From positions 1 through 64,000 of the forward strand of contig NZ_AOLP01000012.1 in NCBI RefSeq assembly GCF_000337795.1: a stretch of DNA of 64,000 nucleotides, given 5' to 3'. This document shows positions 43,204-52,273 of the stretch, piece after piece. Under the pieces are notes generated by a model. The model searched no databases, was not told the origin of the DNA, and was given only the letters and a program-made list of their open reading frames with translations. Source of the DNA: Haloferax denitrificans ATCC 35960. GTDB taxonomy: Archaea; Halobacteriota; Halobacteria; Halobacteriales; Haloferacaceae. The translations under genes and the position numbers were made by a program. Position 1 is the stretch's first letter. Every line of letters starts with the position of its first letter.

Positions 43204-44427
43204 TCAGAACCCCTCGCGCAGGTAGCGGTCCCGCTCTGTGAACACCGAGGCGAGGGCGTCGGCCGCCTCCGCATCAGCGACCGAGAGGCGGTCGGTGCGG
43301 GCGAGCGCCTCGACGGCCCGAGCGCCGACGAGGAGTTGCGAGAGCGCCCCGATTTCGACGGTCGCGTCGGGGTCGGCGTCGCGGCCGACCGATTCGACGC
43401 TCGCCTCGCCGTCGGTGACGACGAGGCTGAACGGGCCGTTGTTCCAGTCGCATCGGCCGTCTTCGACCGCGAGGAAGAGGTCGCAGGCGGCGTCGACGGG
43501 GAACGTGACGGCTTCGAGGGCCGCCGGAACGTCCACGATGCGGACCATCGGCCCGGGCTTGAGTTCGACCGTCGCCGCCCGCGGGTCGGTCAGGTCGTCG
43601 ATGAGCCGGGTCGATTCGCGTTCCGACGAGAGGACGACCTCGTCGACCTGTGAGTCGTGGTCCCGCAGGAACCGAAACAGCTGAGCGCGGGCCTCGGCGT
43701 CGACGGCGACGAGTTCGCCCACGGACAGCGTCCGCGACTCCCAGTCGCCGGTCACGTCGTAGACGACGTAGCCGCGGAGGTCGCCGTCTCGCTCCCAGCC
43801 GTAGACGAACGGGTCGTCTTCCCACCCGCGGAACAGCCGGTGACGAATCCAGCCCTCGCTTCGGTCCACCGCGAGGTCCTCGGTCGCCGCGGCCGCGTAC
43901 ACGTCTTTGACCCGCTCCCAGTCGTCGGCGTCGAGTCGGACGAACTCCCCGGCCGGGCCGGCGGCGACCGCCCCGAGTTCGTCGGGCGGCACCGTCGTCT
44001 TCGCGTAGTTGTTCGCGGTCGCCCAGCCGAACCGGCGGTAGAAGGCGTACTCGAACGGCCAGAGCGCCGAGAGATACCGGCCGGTGTCGCGGAACTCCGC
44101 GAGGAGGCCGTCGAGCATCGCGGCGACGTGGCCCTGCCGGCGCGCCTCCGGCGGCGACGCGACCGCCGAGATACCGGGGAGCGGGTGCCACTCGCCGCGG
44201 ACGCGAGCCGTGAAGTCGTAGAAGGCACAGACCGTCCGGAGGTCGGCCGCGTCGAGGTCCTCGACAGCCGCGTCGGGCGGGGCGTCGTAGAACCCCCGCG
44301 GGCGGTGGTTCTCCGGGTCGGGCAGTCGCTCGTTCGACCAGTCGGGGCCGTTCTCGGGGCGGAAGGCGTAGTTGAGGAACTCGCGGTACGTCTCGCGGTG
44401 CTCCTCGGGCAGGGGACGGAGATGCAT
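43204..44427 (-). CDS. Eis-like GNAT acetyltransferase with SCP2-type C-terminal domain
   Basis: 407 residues. The N-terminal GNAT has GISAVASPPEARRQGHVAAML (acetyl-CoA loop), the second half of a duplicated GNAT fold follows (about 150-285), and the C-terminal ~110 residues resemble the sterol-carrier-like domain of Eis (DLFLAVEDGRCDWN). Eis proteins acetylate amines, including aminoglycosides; the haloarchaeal substrate is unknown. The frame is open upstream; I chose the ATG at 44427 because the conserved MHLRPLPEEH starts there and CCTATATC (minus strand) lies 27 nt upstream. Confidence 0.85.
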   Translation of the reverse strand: MHLRPLPEEHRETYREFLNYAFRPENGPDWSNERLPDPENHRPRGFYDAPPDAAVEDLDAADLRTVCAFYDFTARVRGEWHPLPGISAVASPPEARRQGHVAAMLDGLLAEFRDTGRYLSALWPFEYAFYRRFGWATANNYAKTTVPPDELGAVAAGPAGEFVRLDADDWERVKDVYAAAATEDLAVDRSEGWIRHRLFRGWEDDPFVYGWERDGDLRGYVVYDVTGDWESRTLSVGELVAVDAEARAQLFRFLRDHDSQVDEVVLSSERESTRLIDDLTDPRAATVELKPGPMVRIVDVPAALEAVTFPVDAACDLFLAVEDGRCDWNNGPFSLVVTDGEASVESVGRDADPDATVEIGALSQLLVGARAVEALARTDRLSVADAEAADALASVFTERDRYLREGF

Positions 44428-44566
44428 ACCCGCGGTGCGTCGGGGGACGATATAGGTTTTCGGTGCCGCGGGCGCGCAGTCGAGCGATTCGGGCGCGTCG
44501 GGACCGGGGTTCGGGGTCGCTCTCGGAACCGTGCGATTCACGTCGCCTCGGCCCCGAGTGGCGCTC

Positions 44567-44788
44567 ATGAGCGAGACGAAGCAGTCGTTTCTGTCGCGGG
44601 GGAACCTCCTTCTCGCGGCGGTCGTGACGCTCGGCATCGTCCTCCCGGGGGTGGCTCGCCGCCTGCTCGGCGAGGCCGGCTACAACGGCCTCGGGATGCT
44701 CGTGTTCACGCTCGGCTACGCGGGGATGGTGTTTATCGTCTGGTACGGGTGGCTTCGGCCGCTCGACATCACCGGTCCGTCCGGGTAG
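44567..44788 (+). CDS. Small membrane protein, unknown function
   Basis: 73 residues with two hydrophobic helices (about 12-30 and 38-60), short polar ends and no recognised domain. I prefer the ATG at 44567 (MSETKQSFL) to the in-frame GTG 36 nt upstream. Similar two-helix proteins are common in haloarchaea. Confidence 0.6.
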   Translation: MSETKQSFLSRGNLLLAAVVTLGIVLPGVARRLLGEAGYNGLGMLVFTLGYAGMVFIVWYGWLRPLDITGPSG

Positions 44789-44953
44789 TCCGCCGCCGCG
44801 CGTCGGAGGTCACCCCGCGTCGACAGCGGTGTTCGCCGCGCGTCGGGACCGCACCGACCCCCCGTCGGCCCCAATATCCGGGGGTTCGACCGCCGGTTTC
44901 CAACGAGAATAACGGAACTTTGATAGTCGATTCGAACCGACCGAGAAAACAAG

Positions 44954-45205
44954 ATGCTTCCCCTTCAGCTCGTAGACACCTTCCTGCTCGACTACAACAT
45001 CGGGCAGGCGCTGTTGCTCGTGTTCATCCTGTCGACGGTCGGAACCCTACCGCTGAAGTCCCGGCACGTCCTCGGCATCAACGCCACGCTGTTCGGGCTC
45101 ATCTTCCTTCTGACCCCGGTGACGCTGGGCAAGCCGCACTACATGTTCCTCGGCATCACGCTCCTCATCGTCGGCCCCATCGTCTACGTCTCGGGCCGTC
45201 GCTGA
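44954..45205 (+). CDS. Small membrane protein, unknown function
   Basis: 83 residues with two or three hydrophobic segments (ALLLVFILSTVGTLPL, FGLIFLLTPVTLG, FLGITLLIVGPIVYVSG) and few charges. A TATA-like CTTTGATA is about 30 nt before the ATG at 44954. No domain is recognised. Confidence 0.65.
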   Translation: MLPLQLVDTFLLDYNIGQALLLVFILSTVGTLPLKSRHVLGINATLFGLIFLLTPVTLGKPHYMFLGITLLIVGPIVYVSGRR

Positions 45206-45364
45206 GGGGACGCCCGCCGCGCGTTTCGCATCGAGCCGCCGCCGTTTTTCGCCGACAGTACGACGGACCGACCGACCGCGACTGACCTTCCGTGTCATCT
45301 CGTTCTGCGCGCGCCGATTCCGAAGAACGCGACGTTTAAACGGCGAGAACCGCAACCCACGGGT

Positions 45365-45895
45365 ATGTCTGAACCGAGCGTTCCCGGCGGCCGCGGGGCC
45401 GTCTTGGACCTCCCCTGCGGCGAGACGAAGCGCGTCCGGGAACTCGACTTGGGCAAACGGGAGTTCGACTGTCCGTGCGGCGACAGCCACGCCGTCGTCA
45501 TGGACGTCCACCCGCCCGACCGCTTCCTCCCGGAGTTCCTCGTCGAAATCCTGCAGGAGACCATCGAGACCACGAGCGACGACATGCCCGAGTTCGGGAC
45601 GGCCCACCTCATGGGTATCGTCCTCGAAGAGTTCCCCGAGGCCGTCGTCTCCGAGGACGTCTCCGAGGACGGCGAACTCGGCGCGGGCATCGTCTGGGTG
45701 ACCGATTTCGACTCTCGACGGCTCCACGAGATAATCGTCGAGCTCGTCGTGGAACTGATGGAACACGCCGTCAGCCACGCCGACGACGACGACGTCGTCT
45801 CGGAGTTCGAGTCGAAGATGTTGCAGTTCGACGTGAGCGAGTTCGTCGACCAGTACCGCGCCCAGCGCGACCTCGACCCCGAACCGTACATGTAG
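45365..45895 (+). CDS. DUF5815-like conserved haloarchaeal protein
   Basis: 176 residues. A small cysteine motif at the start (LDLPCGETKRVRELDLGKRE, then FDCPCGDSH) could bind a metal. A helical domain follows (FLVEILQETIETTSDDMPEF, HEIIVELVVELMEHAVSHAD). The function is unknown. TTTAAAC at 45333-45339 lies 27 nt upstream of the ATG. Confidence 0.75.
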   Translation: MSEPSVPGGRGAVLDLPCGETKRVRELDLGKREFDCPCGDSHAVVMDVHPPDRFLPEFLVEILQETIETTSDDMPEFGTAHLMGIVLEEFPEAVVSEDVSEDGELGAGIVWVTDFDSRRLHEIIVELVVELMEHAVSHADDDDVVSEFESKMLQFDVSEFVDQYRAQRDLDPEPYM

Positions 45896-45920
45896 CGCCC
45901 GGGCGGGAACGCCCCGCTTT

Positions 45921-46943
45921 TCAGTCGATTCGAAGCCGGCCGACCGCCGGGTCCAGCGTCGCCTTCGCGCCGAGCGGGAGCGGCACCGCCGGGTCGGCGT
46001 GGCCGAACGCCACGTCGAACACCGCCGTCGCGTCGGGGTTGTACTCGCCGAGAACTGTCAGGACTTCCTCGCGGAGTTGCTCGCCGTAGTTTTCCGGCGG
46101 CTCCCACTCTAGCCCGGGCGAGTACGTCCGCGGCCGACCCATCAGGAGACCGTCGAACCGTTCGAGCAAGCCGCGTTCGCCCATCGCCCGCAGGGTGTAG
46201 CGGACCTCGCGCGGGAGCGGCACGTCCTCCGAGGTTTCGAGCGCGAGCACCGCGCCCTCGAGGTCGTCGGGGTCGGGGAGGTAACGCCCCGTCTGGAGAT
46301 GCCACTTCACGACGCTGAAGTTGCCGCCCCAGAGTCGCCCGGTCACGCGCTCGTCGCCCCGCCACGTCCGACCGGGGTTGTCGCGCCACTCCCGCGGTGC
46401 TTCGGTGTCGAAGTCGAACCAGTCGTCGGTCCACTCCGGCGCGGGTTCGACGACGCCGATGGAGCGCTCGAAGAACGCCCGCCGGAGGTAGCGCTCGACG
46501 TACGGGTGTAACTCCGGGTCGACGGTGAGCGTCGGGTGGAGCGTCGCGCCGTAGCTCACAATGCCGTGGTTCCAGAGGAACAGCCGGAGGTTGTCGTTGT
46601 CGCTGAAGCCGTAGAACCGCGTCGGCGACGCGGTCAGTCTGGTCGGGTCGAGATGCGGGAGCACCCGCAGTTGGTCGTCGCCGCCGGTGACCGCGATGAC
46701 GCCGCGTATCGATGGGTCCTCGAAGGCCTCCATCACGTCCGCCGCCCGCGCCGCCGGGTTGTCCCGGAGCCACTCCCGGTCGCGCCGGGCCGACTCGAAG
46801 ACGACCGGGTCGAGCGAGAACACGTCGCGGAGTCGCGCGCACGCACGGTCCAAATGCGATTCGTCGACGGGCCGCGACGGCGCGACGACCGCCACCCGGC
46901 TCCCGGCGTCGAGCGGCGGCGGTGTGGTGAATACCGCGGGCAT
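45921..46943 (-). CDS. S66-family peptidase (LD-carboxypeptidase/MccF-like)
   Basis: 340 residues. The nucleophile Ser is in YGFSDNDNL (about residue 114) after VTGGDDQLRVLPHLD. A Glu in LALETSED and a His in FGHADPAVPLP complete a Ser-Glu-His triad. The GRLWGGNFSVVK motif is also conserved. Bacterial members trim peptidoglycan or inactivate microcin C; archaea have no murein, so a detoxifying or peptide-recycling role is more likely. TATA-like AAGGCTTTTGAGG (minus strand) supports the ATG at 46943. Confidence 0.88.
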   Translation of the reverse strand: MPAVFTTPPPLDAGSRVAVVAPSRPVDESHLDRACARLRDVFSLDPVVFESARRDREWLRDNPAARAADVMEAFEDPSIRGVIAVTGGDDQLRVLPHLDPTRLTASPTRFYGFSDNDNLRLFLWNHGIVSYGATLHPTLTVDPELHPYVERYLRRAFFERSIGVVEPAPEWTDDWFDFDTEAPREWRDNPGRTWRGDERVTGRLWGGNFSVVKWHLQTGRYLPDPDDLEGAVLALETSEDVPLPREVRYTLRAMGERGLLERFDGLLMGRPRTYSPGLEWEPPENYGEQLREEVLTVLGEYNPDATAVFDVAFGHADPAVPLPLGAKATLDPAVGRLRID

Positions 46944-47087
46944 GCGTAGCCGCTACTCAGATACCCCTCAAAAGCCTTCCCCGGCCGCGACACGGTCGTT
47001 CGGCGAGCTTTTCGAAATTCGCAATCGAGTTTCGGACCTCGTAATTTTTCGCCGGACTTATTACGATGTGCGGATTGGATTCCGACG

Positions 47088-50000
47088 ATGACTGACGAGG
47101 ACACCTCGACCGGACCTCAGGAAGGCACGGAGGACCGGACGATTTTGCTCATCGGAAGCGGCCCAATCCAGATCGGACAGGCGGCGGAATTCGACTACTC
47201 CGGCGCGCAGGCCTGCCGCGCGCTCCGAGAGGAAGGCGCGCGAGTTGTCCTCGTCAACTCGAACCCCGCGACCATCATGACCGACCCCGAGATGGCCGAC
47301 AAGGTCTACATCGAGCCCATTACGACCGAGGCCATCTCTGAGATTATCGAGCGCGAGCGCCCCGACGGCGTCATCGCCGGGCTTGGCGGACAGACCGGAC
47401 TCAACGTCACGGCCGAACTCGCGGAGGAGGGCGTCCTCGAAGAGTTCGACGTGGAAATCATGGGCACGCCGCTCGACACCATCTACGCGACGGAGGACCG
47501 CGACCTGTTCCGCCAGCGCATGGAGAAGATCGGCCAGCCCGTCCCGAAGTCGACGACCATCTCGCTGGAGGAAGGCGAGGCGGTCGAGAACATCACCGAG
47601 GAAGCCCTCGTAGAGCGCGTCGAGGCCTCCGTCGACGCCGTCGGCGGCCTGCCGGTCATCTCGCGGACGACGTACACCCTCGGCGGTTCCGGGTCGGGCG
47701 TCGTCCACGAGATGGACGAACTCGTCTCCCGCGTCCGCAAGGGCCTCCGCCTCTCGCGCAACAGCGAGGTGCTCATCACGGAGTCCATCTCCGGGTGGGT
47801 CGAACTGGAGTACGAGGTGATGCGCGACGCCGACGACTCGTGTATCATCATCTGCAACATGGAGAACATCGACCCGATGGGGATTCACACCGGCGAGTCC
47901 ACCGTCGTCACGCCCTCGCAGGTCATCCCCGACGAGGGCCACCAGGAGATGCGCGACGCCGCGCTCCAGGTCATCCGCGAACTCGGCATTCAGGGCGGCT
48001 GTAACATCCAGTTCGCGTGGCACGACGACGGCACCCCCGGCGGCGAGTACCGCGTCGTCGAGGTGAACCCGCGCGTCTCGCGGTCGTCCGCGCTCGCCTC
48101 GAAGGCGACCGGCTACCCCATCGCCCGCGTCACGGCGAAGGTCGCCCTCGGCAAGCGCCTCCACGAGATTACCAACGAAATCACCGGCGAGACCACCGCC
48201 GCCTTCGAGCCCGCAATCGACTACGTGGTCACGAAGGTGCCGCGGTGGCCCAAGGACAAGTTCACCGACGTGGACTTCGAGCTCTCGACGGCCATGAAGT
48301 CCACCGGCGAGGCGATGTCCATCGGGCGCACCTTCGAGGAGTCGCTTCTGAAGGCGCTCCGGTCGTCCGAGTACGACCCCGCCGCCGACTGGGACGAGGT
48401 GTCCGACGAGGAGCTCGAAGCCGACTACCTCGAAACGCCGACGCCCGACCGCCCGTACGCCATCTTCGAGGCGTTCGAGCGCGGCTACACCACGGAGGAC
48501 GTGGTCGAACTGACCGACATCCACGAGTGGTACGTCGAGCGCTTCGGCCGCGTCGTCGAGGCGGTCGAGGCCGCCTCCGACGGCGACTTCGCCGCCGCCG
48601 CCTCCGCCGGCCACACCAACGCCAGCATCGCCGCGGCGACCGGCACGAGCGTCGGCGAGGTCGAACAGAACGTCCCCGGCCGCACCTACAAACAGGTCGA
48701 CACCTGCGCCGGCGAGTTCGCCGCGCAGACGCCGTACTACTACTCCGCGCGCAAGCCCGAGTTCTTCCGCGGCCCCTTCGAGGGCGACTCGGCGGGTAAC
48801 GAACTCCGCGTCGACCGCGACATGGAGAGCGTCGTCGTCGTCGGCGGCGGTCCCATCCGCATCGGGCAGGGCGTCGAGTTCGACTACTGCTCGGTCCACG
48901 CGGTGCAGGCGCTCCGCGACATGGGCATCGACGCGCACGTCGTCAACAACAACCCCGAGACGGTGTCGACCGACTACGACACCTCCGACGGCCTCTTTTT
49001 CGAGCCCATCACGGCAGAAGAGGTCGCCGACGTCATCGAGGCCATCGACGCCGACGGCGTCATGCTCCAGTTCGGCGGGCAGACCTCGGTCAACATCGGC
49101 CACCCGCTCGAATCCGAACTCGACCGCCGCGGCGTCGACTGCGAGATTCTCGGCACGACCATCGACGCGATGGACCTCGCCGAGGACCGCGACCGCTTCA
49201 ACCGCCTGATGGACGACCTCGGCATCCTCCAGCCCGAAGGCGGCTCCGCGACCAGCGAGAAAGAGGCGCTCGACCTCGCCAACGACCTCGGCTACCCCGT
49301 GTTGGTCCGCCCGTCGTACGTCCTCGGCGGCCGCGCGATGGAAATCGTCCACTCCGACGACGACCTCAAGGAGTACATCGAGGAGGCCGTTCGCGTCTCC
49401 CCCGACAAGCCCATCCTCATCGACGAGTTCCTCGCCGACGGCGTCGAACTCGACGTGGACGCCGTCTCCGACGGCGAAGACGTCCTCATCGGCGGCGTGA
49501 TGGAACACGTCGAGGCCGCGGGCGTCCACTCCGGCGACTCCGCGTGTATGATTCCGCCGCGCTCGCTCGACGACGAGACGATGGCCCGCGTCCGCGAGGT
49601 CACGGAGGACATCGCCAGCGCCCTCGACACGGTCGGCCTGATGAACGTCCAACTCGCGGTCAAGAAAAACGACGAGGGCTCGAACGAGGTGTACGTCCTC
49701 GAAGCCAACCCGCGGTCGTCCCGGACCGTCCCGTTCGTCTCGAAGGCGACGGGCGTCCCCATCGCCAAGCTCGCGGCGAAGGTCATGGCCGGCAACTCGC
49801 TTGCCGACCTCGGCGTGAGCGAGCAGATTCCCGAGCAGGTGTCGGTCAAGGAGGTCGTCCTCCCGTTCGACCGCCTGCCGGGTTCGGACCCGCGTCTCGG
49901 TCCGGAGATGAAGTCTACCGGCGAGGTCATGGGCACCGCGACCACGTTCGGCAAGGCCTACGAGAAGGCCCAGTCGGCCGCCAACGACCCGATTCCGGCC

Positions 50001-50336
50001 GGCGGCACCGTCTACGTCGACCTCGCTGACCCCGAGTTCCCCGACGCCGACAGCGAGGCCGGACAGGAACTGCTCGACGCCTTCGGCGAGTACTACGAGG
50101 TGCTCACGCCCGAGGACGTCGACGACTTCCTCACGATGCTCCGCGAGGGCGACTTCGACTTCGTCGTCTCCCGCGACCGCGACACGCTCATCGACTGCGT
50201 CGAAGAGGAGGTCAGCTACTTCTCGACGTACGCCTCCGCGAAGGCGGCCCTCGAAGCGCGCGGCGCGGCCGACGAGGACATCGACGTGCTCCCGGTCGGC
50301 GACCGCCCGCGCGTCGTCGCCAACTGGGGCCAGTAA
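47088..50336 (+). CDS. carB: Carbamoyl-phosphate synthase large subunit CarB
   Basis: 1082 residues, full length. Two homologous ATP-grasp halves start LLIGSGPIQIGQAAEFDYSG and VVVGGGPIRIGQGVEFDYCS; the C-terminal ~130 residues are the allosteric MGS-like domain. CarB makes carbamoyl phosphate from ammonia (supplied by CarA), bicarbonate and two ATP, for pyrimidines and arginine. A linker of about 70 residues after the first half (TYKQVDTCAGEFAAQTPYYY) is typical. A TATA-like CTTATTACG precedes the start. No carA is in the window. Confidence 0.96.
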   Translation: MTDEDTSTGPQEGTEDRTILLIGSGPIQIGQAAEFDYSGAQACRALREEGARVVLVNSNPATIMTDPEMADKVYIEPITTEAISEIIERERPDGVIAGLGGQTGLNVTAELAEEGVLEEFDVEIMGTPLDTIYATEDRDLFRQRMEKIGQPVPKSTTISLEEGEAVENITEEALVERVEASVDAVGGLPVISRTTYTLGGSGSGVVHEMDELVSRVRKGLRLSRNSEVLITESISGWVELEYEVMRDADDSCIIICNMENIDPMGIHTGESTVVTPSQVIPDEGHQEMRDAALQVIRELGIQGGCNIQFAWHDDGTPGGEYRVVEVNPRVSRSSALASKATGYPIARVTAKVALGKRLHEITNEITGETTAAFEPAIDYVVTKVPRWPKDKFTDVDFELSTAMKSTGEAMSIGRTFEESLLKALRSSEYDPAADWDEVSDEELEADYLETPTPDRPYAIFEAFERGYTTEDVVELTDIHEWYVERFGRVVEAVEAASDGDFAAAASAGHTNASIAAATGTSVGEVEQNVPGRTYKQVDTCAGEFAAQTPYYYSARKPEFFRGPFEGDSAGNELRVDRDMESVVVVGGGPIRIGQGVEFDYCSVHAVQALRDMGIDAHVVNNNPETVSTDYDTSDGLFFEPITAEEVADVIEAIDADGVMLQFGGQTSVNIGHPLESELDRRGVDCEILGTTIDAMDLAEDRDRFNRLMDDLGILQPEGGSATSEKEALDLANDLGYPVLVRPSYVLGGRAMEIVHSDDDLKEYIEEAVRVSPDKPILIDEFLADGVELDVDAVSDGEDVLIGGVMEHVEAAGVHSGDSACMIPPRSLDDETMARVREVTEDIASALDTVGLMNVQLAVKKNDEGSNEVYVLEANPRSSRTVPFVSKATGVPIAKLAAKVMAGNSLADLGVSEQIPEQVSVKEVVLPFDRLPGSDPRLGPEMKSTGEVMGTATTFGKAYEKAQSAANDPIPAGGTVYVDLADPEFPDADSEAGQELLDAFGEYYEVLTPEDVDDFLTMLREGDFDFVVSRDRDTLIDCVEEEVSYFSTYASAKAALEARGAADEDIDVLPVGDRPRVVANWGQ

Positions 50337-50469
50337 GGAGCCAGAACGGCGCGCGGCCCACTCGACTCGCCGCCGACCCGATTCTCCGTTCTCCCGGCCG
50401 GTGACCGCCGCCGACCCGGACTTTTGACGCGTTCCCGAAGGTTATTGAGCCGCGCCCCCATGCGCGGGT

Positions 50470-51234
50470 ATGGCACGCAATCGCGGTCGCGTCCTCCTCG
50501 CCGGTGCGACGGGTCGGACGGGCCGACACGTCCTCGACGCGCTGGCCGAGACGCCCCTCGTCGTCAGGGCGCTGACCCGCGACGCCGACGCCGAGTCGGA
50601 CCTCAGAGCGCGCGGCGCGGACGAGGTCGTCGTCGGCGACCTCCTCGACCCCGACGACGCCCGCCGGGCGGTCCTCGACGCCGACGCCGTCGTCTCCGCG
50701 GTCGGCGTCTCCGCCGGACTGGAAACCATCCGCGGCGACCTCGTCGACGGCGCGGGCGTCGTGAACCTCGTGGACGCCGCGACCGCCTCCGGCGCACAGC
50801 GGTTCGTCCTCATGTCCTCTATCGGCGTCGGCGACTCGAAGGGCGGACTCCCGCTGTCGCTCCGCGCGATTCTCACCGCGTCGGGCGTCCTCTCGGCGAA
50901 GGAACGAAGCGAAACCCGACTCCGGGACGCGCCGCTCGACCACACGATTGTCAGGCCCGGCGCGCTCACCGACGCCCCCGCGACCGCCGACGTGGTCGTC
51001 GGCGAGGGCGGCGACTCCGTCCGCGGGAGCGTCCCCCGCGCCGACGTGGCGAACGTCCTCGCGCACTCCCTTTTCACCCGCGAGACGGAAAACCGGACGT
51101 TCGAGGTCGTCTCCCGGCCCGGACTCCGCGGCCGGGCGGACAACGTGGTCGATATCGACTGGACGCCGCTCCCCCGGGCCGAGGCCGCGGGCGACGAGGG
51201 CGACGGAGAACGAGAGCGAGAACTCGCGGAGTAG
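50470..51234 (+). CDS. NAD(P)-binding SDR-like (NmrA/YwnB type) protein
   Basis: 254 residues. A Rossmann motif VLLAGATGRTGRHVLDAL opens the protein, then VVVGDLLDPDDARRAV and FVLMSSIGVGDSK. These are atypical SDRs with an NAD(P)-binding fold and often no classic YxxxK, which I do not see here. Candidate roles are epimerase-like catalysis, or redox sensing as in NmrA. The ATG at 50470 follows a GGTTATTG element. Confidence 0.8.
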   Translation: MARNRGRVLLAGATGRTGRHVLDALAETPLVVRALTRDADAESDLRARGADEVVVGDLLDPDDARRAVLDADAVVSAVGVSAGLETIRGDLVDGAGVVNLVDAATASGAQRFVLMSSIGVGDSKGGLPLSLRAILTASGVLSAKERSETRLRDAPLDHTIVRPGALTDAPATADVVVGEGGDSVRGSVPRADVANVLAHSLFTRETENRTFEVVSRPGLRGRADNVVDIDWTPLPRAEAAGDEGDGERERELAE

Positions 51235-51246
51235 TTGGCGGCGCGC

Positions 51247-52068
51247 TCAGTCGAGTTTGCCGAGCGCCTCGAAGAAGTCGGAGGTCGGCCCGGCGAGTCG
51301 AACCGGCGAGTCGGACCGCTCGATACGAATCTCCGTCGGCGGCGACACGGTCCGACGGGTCCGGCCGTCGCCGACGACGACCGCCGACGCCGCGTCGGTG
51401 ACGGTGACGCTCACCGCGGCGTCCTGGGGGACGACGAGCGGCGGCATCCCCTCGTCGGCCGCCATCTCGGTGACGACGAGCCCCTCGACGCCGGGGTGGA
51501 CGAGCGGGCCGCCCTCGCTGAGGTTGTAGGCGGAACTCCCCGCGGGCGTCGTGACGAGCACGCCGTCGGCGTGGCTCCCGGAGTACAGCGAGCCGTCCAC
51601 GCGGACCTCCAAGCTCGCACCGCCGCCGTGCCCCCGCCGCGGGCCGTGGACGACGACCTCGTTCATCGACGGGTCCATCTCCCAGCCGTCGCCCGTGGCG
51701 ACGATTCGGGGCACCTCTCGAACCGACTGGTCCCCCTCGCGGAACGCGGCCACTTCGGCCAACACCTCGTCGATGGCGTCGTCGGGCGAGACGGCGTTCA
51801 GGAAGCCGACCTCGCCGAGGTTCACGCCGAGAATGGGGACGCCGTCGGCACCGCGGGCGGCGTAGAGAAACGTCCCGTCGCCGCCGATGCTCACCACGAG
51901 GTCACAGGAGTCGAACGACTCCACGGGGACGCCCTCGACTCCCAACTCCTCGGCGGTCGCCGCGTCGACGACCGCCTCGGCGTCGACCTCGGCGAGCGCC
52001 TCGCTCGTGTCGGCGGCGAGGTACGCGGCCCGGCTGTTGCCCTTCTGTGCGACGATGCCGACCTTCAT
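51247..52068 (-). CDS. nadK: NAD kinase
   Basis: 273 residues. It phosphorylates NAD to NADP. Conserved motifs are VVSIGGDGTFLYAAR (GGDG), NLGEVGFLN, NEVVVHGP and HADGVLVTTPAGSSAYNLS. Only the kinase is encoded; no phosphatase fusion. The frame is open upstream by chance; the ATG at 52068 begins the conserved MKVGIVAQKG and lies 27 nt after a TGGGCTTTTG element (minus strand). Confidence 0.93.
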   Translation of the reverse strand: MKVGIVAQKGNSRAAYLAADTSEALAEVDAEAVVDAATAEELGVEGVPVESFDSCDLVVSIGGDGTFLYAARGADGVPILGVNLGEVGFLNAVSPDDAIDEVLAEVAAFREGDQSVREVPRIVATGDGWEMDPSMNEVVVHGPRRGHGGGASLEVRVDGSLYSGSHADGVLVTTPAGSSAYNLSEGGPLVHPGVEGLVVTEMAADEGMPPLVVPQDAAVSVTVTDAASAVVVGDGRTRRTVSPPTEIRIERSDSPVRLAGPTSDFFEALGKLD

Positions 52069-52222
52069 GCCCCGCGGTTTGGCGTCCCCGGGCAAAAGCC
52101 CACCGTCACGTCGCCCGGTCTCGCGTCCGCTCGTCCCGTCCCGTCCCATCCCATCCCGACGGGGACGCCCCGGGGCGGCCACACGGGAAACGTTCATCAC
52201 GACGCCTGCCCACCATGAGGTG

Positions 52223-52273
52223 ATGGCAGGCACGGACGCCGGCCGCGCTGTCGTTCGGTGGTGGTTCCCGTGA
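52223..52273 (+). CDS. Possible 16-residue leader ORF before the KaiC gene
   Basis: ATG to TGA encodes 16 residues ending RWWFP; its TGA overlaps the GTG start of the KaiC-type gene (GTGA). GAGGTGA, a good Shine-Dalgarno match, directly abuts the ATG, which is closer than usual. Translational coupling is plausible but the frame is so short that chance cannot be excluded. Confidence 0.25.
   Translation: MAGTDAGRAVVRWWFP

Noticed and set aside
47061-49652. An 863-residue minus-strand frame
   Set aside because: Antisense to carB, no recognisable domain, and no promoter-like element.
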